The notes under the pieces were generated by a model. The model was not told the origin of the DNA, made no database searches, and saw only the letters and a list, made by a program, of their open reading frames with translations. This document shows positions 1 to 6,954 of a DNA stretch of 64,000 nucleotides, piece by piece. Both the position numbers and the translations under genes were made by a program. Numbering within the stretch: the first letter of the stretch is position 1; every line of letters starts with the position of its first letter. The stretch is from NCBI GenBank assembly GCA_024682555.1, contig JAIKZD010000032.1, positions 25,325 through 89,324 of the forward strand, given 5' to 3'. The stretch is from Lachnospiraceae bacterium (lineage in GTDB: Bacteria; Bacillota; Clostridia; Lachnospirales; Lachnospiraceae).

Positions 1-2
1 AC

Positions 3-425
3 CTGTGTTCCAGAACAGAGATTGAATACATCCTGAGAGACGAGGGTCTTCATCCCGGATATCAGAGAAAACCGAAAGAGCCTAAGAAATCGGGAAAGAA
101 AAAGACCGTTATTTCGGAAGATCAGACAAAAGATATTCCCGGGAAGCAGACAAAGAAAACAGATGCTCCCGGGCAGCAGTTGGAGATCAGCATGACAGAG
201 CTTGATACGGATACCGAAGAGTATCAGCAGGAACTCAGCTTTATCCTCGATCAGAGCATAAACCCAAAGATCAAAAGATGCGAGGAAAAGATAGAAGAGA
301 TCTCAAAGAAGATCCAGGCTCATGAGAAAGAGATCAAGGCACTTCAGAAGAGAACGGCTGTCCATAAGGCCAGGAAAGATAAACTGGAAGAAATATATAA
401 GGCAATAGCCTCGTATATGGGTTGA
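3..425 (+). CDS. Phage protein, 5'-truncated, coiled-coil C-terminus
   Basis: Frame 3 is open from the window edge (LCSRTEIEYILRDEGLHPGYQRKPKEPKK...) into the listed ORF at 180; charged coiled-coil tail. Confidence 0.6.
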   Translation: MCSRTEIEYILRDEGLHPGYQRKPKEPKKSGKKKTVISEDQTKDIPGKQTKKTDAPGQQLEISMTELDTDTEEYQQELSFILDQSINPKIKRCEEKIEEISKKIQAHEKEIKALQKRTAVHKARKDKLEEIYKAIASYMG

Positions 426-505
426 AACACCGGCTTCTGCTAAAAGAAACTACGTTTTCTATATCTTGCAAACGGTTGAAACACCATGCAGAAGCAAAAG
501 AAACT
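420..505 (+). repeat. Two 32-nt boxes (GGTTGAAACACC-N10-AAAAGAAACT) with complementary N10 segments
   Basis: Copies at 420-451 and 474-505; flanking 12-mer and 10-mer identical; GCTTCTGC (433-440) is the reverse complement of GCAGAAGC (488-495). Confidence 0.7.
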
Positions 506-540
506 GCTGGGATCAGATATATCACGAAAGTAATGTATAA

Positions 541-560
541 GCCCTGCCATATGGCAGGGC
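541..560 (+). promoter_or_regulatory. Perfect 20-nt palindrome directly upstream of a ribosome-binding site
   Basis: GCCCTGCCATATGGCAGGGC followed by GGAAGGAGGT and ATG at 576. Confidence 0.6.
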
Positions 561-575
561 GGAAGGAGGTAGTAC

Positions 576-794
576 ATGAGCGGAAGAGATTGCTTTGACT
601 GTGAGTATGCAGAGTATGATGTCGAAGAATACTTCGGTGGTTATAGAGAAAAGATAGTTATTGGCTGCAATTCTCCGGATGAATGTACTGAGGATAAGGA
701 GAAAGCGGACAGGGTCAGAGGAAACGATATGGGCGATTACCCGGATGTGGTCCAGAACCAGTTCGATAACATGACAGGATCAATGAATTTGTAA
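576..794 (+). CDS. Small phage protein
   Basis: ORF with strong SD (ggaaggaggt) upstream; two CxxC/CxxxC-like cysteine groupings. Confidence 0.6.
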   Translation: MSGRDCFDCEYAEYDVEEYFGGYREKIVIGCNSPDECTEDKEKADRVRGNDMGDYPDVVQNQFDNMTGSMNL

Positions 795-870
795 GAGGGG
801 AAGATGAATAAATGTTAGTTATCTTTTGGGTGAGGATATAGTTTCAGAGCCACAGGAAGGGAGCGAATGA

Positions 871-1101
871 ATGACTGATTATTATTCTTTACTTACAGGC
901 TATCCCATATATATTGCAACACAGGAATTTCAGCGTAGAAAACACAGAAAGAAACGTATTAACAAGAAGTGGCGAAAGAGATATGGAACTGTCGAATTGA
1001 ACAGTATGCCGCACGGAGAAGTAATAATAATGGATAATAGGGTGCTTTGTATGACAAAAAGAACATTCGAGCAGATAAGAAAGATAGAAAGTGAGGGATA
1101 A
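871..1101 (+). CDS. Small basic phage protein
   Basis: ORF in a tightly packed collinear operon. Confidence 0.5.
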   Translation: MTDYYSLLTGYPIYIATQEFQRRKHRKKRINKKWRKRYGTVELNSMPHGEVIIMDNRVLCMTKRTFEQIRKIESEG

Positions 1102-1104
1102 GGA

Positions 1105-1341
1105 ATGATAGCAGACAAAGCAAAGACAGATACCATTCCAACATGGAAGGCGGAAATAATTGAAAAAGAGCATATCAAAGAGGTTCTGGATAAGATAAGA
1201 GCCGAGATAGAGCAGGTTGTTTGGGAAGATGTTGTTGTTAGTCTTGATGAAACGAATGAAATAAGAATACCACGTCTTGACCCCGATGATGTGTTTGAGA
1301 TTATTGATAAGTATAGAGAGGATGGTGACGCAAATGGGTGA
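1105..1341 (+). CDS. Small phage protein
   Basis: ORF 4 nt after the previous one; acidic C-terminus. Confidence 0.55.
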   Translation: MIADKAKTDTIPTWKAEIIEKEHIKEVLDKIRAEIEQVVWEDVVVSLDETNEIRIPRLDPDDVFEIIDKYREDGDANG

Positions 1342-1444
1342 TATTGGGTACATTATCGGAATAGCAATAGCCGGATGCTTAATGCTTATTAGCTTAATAA
1401 TCTTTGGGATCTATTTACTCTGGGAAAGGAGAAGGAAGAAATGA
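1334..1444 (+). CDS. 36-aa single-span membrane protein (not in ORF track)
   Basis: MGDIGYIIGIAIAGCLMLISLIIFGIYLLWERRRKK; ATG overlaps the upstream stop and its TGA overlaps the next ATG at 1441. Confidence 0.6.
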   Translation: MGDIGYIIGIAIAGCLMLISLIIFGIYLLWERRRKK

Positions 1445-1659
1445 CAGAAGAGCTTTACGATCTATACAAACGAGATCCTGATTTTAAGCGCTACGTGGAT
1501 GTCTGGTGTGCTACTCACAACCTCAGCATATTCGAAGCATTCAAGATGAAGATTTTGCAAGAATACGGGGATTGGAGAAGGGAAAGGCTCACACCGGATT
1601 GTAATTTACAGATGGGAGAGAATAATTATAATGGCAATTATGACCAGAAAAAAGCTTGA
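1441..1659 (+). CDS. Small phage protein
   Basis: ATGA overlap with the upstream small ORF. Confidence 0.5.
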   Translation: MTEELYDLYKRDPDFKRYVDVWCATHNLSIFEAFKMKILQEYGDWRRERLTPDCNLQMGENNYNGNYDQKKA

Positions 1660-2044
1660 AAAGCTGTATTATTTAAAAAAAGAATTGAGGATGTGGGAAA
1701 AGAGAAAGGCCGAGCTTCAGGCTGATATTGCATTGTCGTTGCCGTCACCGGACGGAATGCCACACTCACGAACTAACAATATAGACAATCCCACGCAGAG
1801 AAAAGCCATTAAGCTGGCAGAGGCGGATAAACATATACAGGCTCAGATCCTCCGGATAAAAAAGGCAACAAGGGAGATAGAACAGTTCATAATGACCATT
1901 GATGATCCGGAGACGAGAATGATCGTTGAGTATAGATGTGTTTACAATATGCATTGGGATATAATTGGCGACAAAGCTGGATACAGCGAGAGGCAATGCA
2001 AAAGAAAGTACAAAGCCCTTTTGGATACACTAAAACACACTTGA
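1631..2044 (+). CDS. ArpU/DUF1492-like phage late transcriptional regulator
   Basis: Size, position, coiled N-terminus, and C-terminal 'RMIVEYRCVYNMHWDIIGDKAGYSERQCKRKYKALL' sigma-4/HTH-like segment. Confidence 0.6.
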   Translation: MAIMTRKKLEKLYYLKKELRMWEKRKAELQADIALSLPSPDGMPHSRTNNIDNPTQRKAIKLAEADKHIQAQILRIKKATREIEQFIMTIDDPETRMIVEYRCVYNMHWDIIGDKAGYSERQCKRKYKALLDTLKHT

Positions 2045-2051
2045 TAAAAAG

Positions 2052-2088
2052 ATGTCCCGAAATGTCCCGAATAGGTGTGTTATTATAG
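2052..2088 (+). promoter_or_regulatory. Candidate phage late promoter with tandem activator sites
   Basis: Perfect tandem decamer ATGTCCCGAA (2052-2061, 2062-2071) followed by TTATTATAG -10-like sequence. Confidence 0.45.
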
Positions 2089-2437
2089 TAGCGTGAAAGA
2101 GTCAGGGATAACAGGATAGTTGTCCGGGCTCTTTTATTTTGGGATAATATCTCCCTTTCGATAGAAGGATGTTGATGATCCCGGGGTTTAGTACTGAGGC
2201 AGCAAAATAAAAACACCCCTCCCCTCCTCCTCTTGGGTAGGGGTAATCCCGTTCAGGGGCAAAAGCAGTACTCTTATTTGAGCGTTCGATGCAGGCACAA
2301 TTGCTTGGATTGGAGATACTTCACCTCCCCTGTTTTTTTTCATACCCTCCCCTGCTTGCTTTGTACTTATCCCCGGGGCCTTCTATGATATCTCTTTCTC
2401 CACAGCTGAAAGCAAAGGAAGAAGCGGATAAGAGAAG

Positions 2438-2800
2438 ATGCAGAAGATTTACCGTCCGGATCGTGAAGGACCAAGAAGATCCGAATTTGAAAAGAATAAA
2501 AAGAAGATCCTGATGTCCCAGTCAATATGTGGGATATGTGGCAAGCCTGTTGATAAGTCACTGAAGTTTCCGAATCCAATGAGCGCAGCAATAGATCATA
2601 TTATTCCGGTTGACAAAGGTGGCGATCCTTCAAACATAGGTAACCTTCAGCTCACGCATTTGTACTGTAACAGACAGAAAAGCGACAAGATCATGGCTGA
2701 CACGACGACGACATCAGCAACAAAGGTTTTTAACAACAGGGATCTTCCGCTTTCAATAGATTGGACCAAATACCGTAGCGATGTCGAGACGGGGGAGTAG
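2438..2800 (+). CDS. HNH endonuclease
   Basis: CxxC ... AIDHIIPVDKGGDPSNIGNLQLTHLYCNRQKSDK, classic HNH fold motif. Confidence 0.9.
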   Translation: MQKIYRPDREGPRRSEFEKNKKKILMSQSICGICGKPVDKSLKFPNPMSAAIDHIIPVDKGGDPSNIGNLQLTHLYCNRQKSDKIMADTTTTSATKVFNNRDLPLSIDWTKYRSDVETGE

Positions 2801-2880
2801 CACCCCCCACCTCCCCCGGCCGCCAATCCCCGCCGTCACTGTACAAAAAAACACACCTCGCGCGCGAGAAATTTTTTTTT
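2797..2880. other. Candidate cos/packaging region between HNH and small terminase
   Basis: C-rich tract CACCCCCCACCTCCCCCGGCCGCC plus palindrome CTCGCGCGCGAG (2857-2868) and T9 tract. Confidence 0.35.
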
Positions 2881-2903
2881 GAAAGAGGAAATTCTTTATT
2901 TAT

Positions 2904-3347
2904 ATGACGAAAGCGCAAATCAGGAAGAATTTAATCAGAAAACGCAGCAAGGATGAGGGTTACAGCCCTGAAACCGACCCGACACTCGACTGTGACGTTT
3001 TGACCCTGTTTTGGACCCATAAAACCACAGAAAAGATGAAAAATTTAGGGACATATCTCCCTGAATTTGATGATGAGATAAAACGGTATGCCGGATATCT
3101 TGCCGATTATGAACTGCTCTCCCCTAAGATCAAAGGACCGGATGATATGGTTTGCAAGTCGGCAGCAGACACAGAAAAGACATCTCCGCTAGTAAGGATC
3201 ATTGAGAACCTGCGCAAGGACATCATGATGGAAGAAGACAAGCTCCTGCTTACAGCAAGAGAGTATTACAAACTCTTCCCACCGGAAGGGTCGGGAGATG
3301 ACAAGGTTGAGAAGCTTCAGAGCATTCTTGAAAAGATAAAGGAATAA
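2904..3347 (+). CDS. Putative phage terminase small subunit (P27-like)
   Basis: Position between HNH and portal, size, helical character; no signature motif verified. Confidence 0.45.
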   Translation: MTKAQIRKNLIRKRSKDEGYSPETDPTLDCDVLTLFWTHKTTEKMKNLGTYLPEFDDEIKRYAGYLADYELLSPKIKGPDDMVCKSAADTEKTSPLVRIIENLRKDIMMEEDKLLLTAREYYKLFPPEGSGDDKVEKLQSILEKIKE

Positions 3348-3350
3348 GAC

Positions 3351-4565
3351 ATGGCAGAGCTGAAAGGAATTGGATACTTAAAAACCAAGCTGGAAAATAA
3401 GCGCCCCAGAGTAGAACTCCGGTATGCGTACTACGAGCAGAAGCACAGAGCAAGAGATTTCGGAATATCGACACCGGAGGATCTGATGGCCTTAAGATAC
3501 ACGAACGGATGGTGTACCAAAGCGGTCGATGTGCTCGCTGACAGACTGCAATTTGCAGGGTGGAGAGAAGATAACTTCGATCTTGCCGGGATATTCAACA
3601 TGAATAATCCGGACGTACTGTTTAATTCGGCAATTTTGTCAGCTCTGATATCCTCGTGCTGCTTTATCGTAGTGTCTCCAAGCGGATCTGATATCCCGAG
3701 ACTTCAGGTGATAGACGGAGGTAATGCCACAGGTGTTATAGATGAATTCACAGGACTCCTTCAGGAAGGCTATGCCGTACTTGAACGTGATGACAATAAG
3801 CAAGTGACCAGGGATGCGTATTTTACACCGGATGAGACTATTTATTATGATCACGGGCAGGAAGTTCAGAGAGTACAAAACCCTTCTCCTTATCCGCTTC
3901 TTGCTCCGGTAATATACAGGCCCGATGCAATGCGACCTTTCGGACATTCCAGGATATCAAGGAAGGCAATGGAACTCTCTGATATGGCAGCAAGAACGCT
4001 TAAGAGAGCTGAGATATCGGCTGAGTATTATTCCATTCCTCAGAAGTATGTTACCGGTCTCTCCGAGGATGCCGAACCGATGGATAAGTGGAAGGCAAGT
4101 GCATCCTCAATGCTGTCATTCACTAAGGATGAAGAGGGTGAAAGCCCTAAACTCGGACAGTTCAATGCAGGGTCTCCCACACCGTTCAATGAACAGTTGA
4201 CGATGCTTGCCGGAGAGTTCTGCAGAGAGACTGGACTTGCAATGTCCGACATGATCATAAACACGGCGAATCCCACAAGTTCCGATGCCATCAGGGCAGA
4301 GCATGAAGTAATGAGGCTAACCGCAAGAAAGGCACAGGAGTGTTTCGGATCCTCATTCCTGAATGCCGGATACCTCGCAGCATGTCTCAGAGATGATTAT
4401 CCGTATGAGCGTGAACAGCTGTATCTTACACATGCGGCATGGAATCCAATCTTTGAACCGGACGCCACTCAGATCGGAGCTTTAGGAGATGCGATTTTAA
4501 AATTAAACCAGGCACAGCCCGGTTATTTGGATGAGGACAAGATACACGACCTCTTAGGGATGTAA
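3351..4565 (+). CDS. Phage portal protein (SPP1 gp6-like)
   Basis: Size, position, and 'RPFGHSRISRKAMELSDMAARTLKRAEISAEYYSIPQKYV', 'TNPTSSDAIRAEHE'-type portal segments. Confidence 0.85.
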   Translation: MAELKGIGYLKTKLENKRPRVELRYAYYEQKHRARDFGISTPEDLMALRYTNGWCTKAVDVLADRLQFAGWREDNFDLAGIFNMNNPDVLFNSAILSALISSCCFIVVSPSGSDIPRLQVIDGGNATGVIDEFTGLLQEGYAVLERDDNKQVTRDAYFTPDETIYYDHGQEVQRVQNPSPYPLLAPVIYRPDAMRPFGHSRISRKAMELSDMAARTLKRAEISAEYYSIPQKYVTGLSEDAEPMDKWKASASSMLSFTKDEEGESPKLGQFNAGSPTPFNEQLTMLAGEFCRETGLAMSDMIINTANPTSSDAIRAEHEVMRLTARKAQECFGSSFLNAGYLAACLRDDYPYEREQLYLTHAAWNPIFEPDATQIGALGDAILKLNQAQPGYLDEDKIHDLLGM

Positions 4566-4568
4566 TAT

Positions 4569-5894
4569 ATGACTGACATAGCACCGGAATTACTGGAAAA
4601 AGTGCAGAAAAACTTTGAGGAGCTGACCGCAGAGCTCAGAGAAGAGATAAAACAGGGAGTCAGAAGCTACGAAGAGGCTTATGATTATGCTAAGAGGATA
4701 GGGGAAGCACTTTCAAGATCGCTCGGTGTCAATATAACCCCGGAAATACTTCCGGATGGAAAGATGTATTACAACATAGCCGATAAAGTGGTGCGCCCGA
4801 TGCTTCATGCTGAACATGAGTTAACTTCAGCGGCCGCAGTCAGTGCGCAGAAATCTGCCAACAAAGCAGCAGGCATCGGTATAAGACCTTTAGAAGCAAA
4901 ATTTGACGATGACAGAGCACAGGGCATTATAGATAGGGTATCTTCACAGCCGTTTGAAGAGATAAAGTGGATTCTGGATGAGCCTGTGAAGACTTTTTCG
5001 AAGAGCGTGGTCGATCAGACTCTCGAAAAGAATGTCGAGTTCCAGGGAAAGAGCGGTCTTCACCCAAAGATCAGGCGCACAGCTTTCGGAGATGCCTGTC
5101 CGTGGTGTCAGGCCGTGGCCGGTACCTACTCATATCCGAACGTTCCAAAGGATGTATACCGGAGACATGCAAATTGCGATTGTGTCGTGGAATATATTGA
5201 CGGCGGGAAAATACAGGATGTTTGGTCGAAAAAATTGATAAATCCCGAAGACCGTGTTAAAATGATGCCAGAGAGTACAGTTCGCAAGCTCGATCCACAT
5301 CAACTTCAAGCAACCTTGCAAGCTGCGCAAGATGCCAGAAATGTATCAATACCGGCTGAAGTTGATGGCAACTTTGATGATTTTGCCGCATTATCTATTA
5401 CCGAGAATGAAGCAAAAGAACTCAGGGCATTACGAGAACTTTCACAGAATTCAGCTTATGAGTATGCTACTGTTATATACAGTGATCACATAGAGCAAGG
5501 GAAAACAAGCGGATTAAGTGACAAAGTACAGATTGAAATTTCAGCAGAAGACGGAAATGGAATCAAGTTATTCCACAGTCATACGAATGTAACACCACTA
5601 TCGCGAGAAGACTTCAGTTTTCTGTGCAATAGTCAGGTTGACGAAATTGGAAACATTGCCATCAACGGCGATATATTTATATGCCGAGTGGGCACTGGTG
5701 TCAGACCAACCAAAGAAGAATTTTACGATGAAACCGATATAATAGCATCAGAGGTTGATATCGACATACAAAGTCATCCAATGTTTGAACAATGGACACC
5801 GGAAGAAAGAAACTATATGGCTATCAGAGAACAGGCATACAGAATAGCCAGACATTACGAGTGGGAACTGGAAGGAGGACGTGAAGATGAATAA
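4569..5894 (+). CDS. MuF-type minor capsid protein with additional C-terminal domain
   Basis: 'RRTAFGDACPWCQAVAGTYSYPNVPKDVYRRHANCDCVVEYI' MuF motif; ~180-aa C-terminal extension containing FHSHTNVTPLSREDF. Confidence 0.8.
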   Translation: MTDIAPELLEKVQKNFEELTAELREEIKQGVRSYEEAYDYAKRIGEALSRSLGVNITPEILPDGKMYYNIADKVVRPMLHAEHELTSAAAVSAQKSANKAAGIGIRPLEAKFDDDRAQGIIDRVSSQPFEEIKWILDEPVKTFSKSVVDQTLEKNVEFQGKSGLHPKIRRTAFGDACPWCQAVAGTYSYPNVPKDVYRRHANCDCVVEYIDGGKIQDVWSKKLINPEDRVKMMPESTVRKLDPHQLQATLQAAQDARNVSIPAEVDGNFDDFAALSITENEAKELRALRELSQNSAYEYATVIYSDHIEQGKTSGLSDKVQIEISAEDGNGIKLFHSHTNVTPLSREDFSFLCNSQVDEIGNIAINGDIFICRVGTGVRPTKEEFYDETDIIASEVDIDIQSHPMFEQWTPEERNYMAIREQAYRIARHYEWELEGGREDE

Positions 5895-6072
5895 ATATAG
5901 CAAGTTTTTTAAGAGCGGCATGTCCTCTAACGAGGCCAGGCTGAAACTCTTTACAATGATCAACAGGATTCCAAAAGCGGAACGGGGCGAATTGAATGAA
6001 GCCTATCTCGAAGCAAAGAAGGAAATTGCTAAGAGAGAAAGAGTAGAGAATGCCGGATATTTAACTGAATAA
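5887..6072 (+). CDS. Small protein overlapping MuF stop (possible partner/immunity of MuF C-terminal domain)
   Basis: ATG 8 bp inside the end of the MuF ORF; SD gaaggagg upstream. Confidence 0.55.
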   Translation: MNKYSKFFKSGMSSNEARLKLFTMINRIPKAERGELNEAYLEAKKEIAKRERVENAGYLTE

Positions 6073-6082
6073 CAAACTTCCA

Positions 6083-6115
6083 AAAGCATCGGAGACCCCG
6101 GTGCTTTTATTATGC
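6083..6115 (+). repeat. Hairpin repeat, copy 1
   Basis: AAAGCATCGGAGACCCCGGTGCTTTTATTATGC; 32/33 identical to 22812-22844; stem AAAGCATCGG/CCGGTGCTTT. Confidence 0.8.
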
Positions 6116-6130
6116 CCAAAGGAGAACACA

Positions 6131-6406
6131 GTGAAAGTAAACATATGCGGAATAGAGCACGAAGTAAAAGAGTACACAGACCATTTTAACGGCGATCTGC
6201 ATCTGGGACAGATCGATTACGGAGAATGTGTAATCAAGATAAACGCAGATGCGAACGAGCAGATGAAACAGGAGGCACTATGCCACGAAATGACACACGG
6301 GATACTCATGCATCTCGGGTATGATGATCTGTCGAACGATGAGCATTTTGTACAGGCTCTCGGAAATGCAATATATCAGGGATTTACAGTAAAGGAGAAC
6401 AAATAA
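6131..6406 (+). CDS. Phage zincin-like metalloprotease
   Basis: HEMTHGIL (HExxH) motif; GTG start with aaaggagaa SD (listed ATG at 6101 lies in the hairpin). Confidence 0.65.
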   Translation: MKVNICGIEHEVKEYTDHFNGDLHLGQIDYGECVIKINADANEQMKQEALCHEMTHGILMHLGYDDLSNDEHFVQALGNAIYQGFTVKENK

Positions 6407-6408
6407 TC

Positions 6409-6708
6409 ATGAGATGTGCACTAAGCTATGACAAAAACAAGGATCTTATCGACCAGAAGCTTTCAGCCTGGGGAGAGATGCAGTCTCTCGAAGAGGATCC
6501 TGCCTACAAAGAAGAGGATATCAAGGACGAAAAGGAAAGAGAATACTTCCTCGGATACAAGATGGCCTGCGATGAGATTTGCAAGGATATTGACAACATC
6601 GTAGAGGATGAAATGATGTCCGAAGAAGCTTCCGACCATCTTCAGGCACTTATGGCCGGGAGTATTGCTATGCAGCTCTTCAGTATATTGGACAATCAGG
6701 AGGAATGA
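6409..6708 (+). CDS. Phage protein of unknown function (MRCALS-type)
   Basis: ORF; N-terminus re-occurs at 22864 and, weakly, at 29832. Confidence 0.6.
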   Translation: MRCALSYDKNKDLIDQKLSAWGEMQSLEEDPAYKEEDIKDEKEREYFLGYKMACDEICKDIDNIVEDEMMSEEASDHLQALMAGSIAMQLFSILDNQEE

Positions 6709-6884
6709 TGGACGAAGTAACAAGAGCTCGCGACAAAGCCATTGCGATGGATATTATCGACGGATTGAAAGAACAGCATATCAGCACAGGAGAAGCGCAG
6801 GAGATTTTGTATATCGCACAGGATCTGATTAGAGAAAGCCAGAGCAAGCAGTCTCTTACCGATATGCTTAAATCAATGCTTTAA
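6705..6884 (+). CDS. 59-aa phage protein (below ORF track cutoff)
   Basis: MMDEVTRARDKAIAMDIIDGLKEQHISTGEAQEILYIAQDLIRESQ...; overlaps the upstream stop, SD aggagg. Confidence 0.55.
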   Translation: MMDEVTRARDKAIAMDIIDGLKEQHISTGEAQEILYIAQDLIRESQSKQSLTDMLKSML

Positions 6885-6954
6885 GGAGAACCGATGAGAT
6901 TCAGGAGCAGATCACCAGACATGAGGAACACGTCGAACTGAGAAAGGAGGGCTT

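Noticed and set aside
420-505. Mini CRISPR array interpretation of the twin boxes
   Set aside because: Only two units, the 10-nt core differs between copies, the spacer is 22 nt, and no cas genes are visible.
889-1353. Antisense ORFs (889-1353 and nested minus-strand ORFs)
   Set aside because: Opposite to a tightly packed plus-strand operon, low-complexity hydrophobic translations; mirror ORFs.
2289-2513. ORF MQAQLLGLEILHLPCFFSYPP...
   Set aside because: Overlaps the better HNH ORF and consists largely of C/T-rich intergenic translation.
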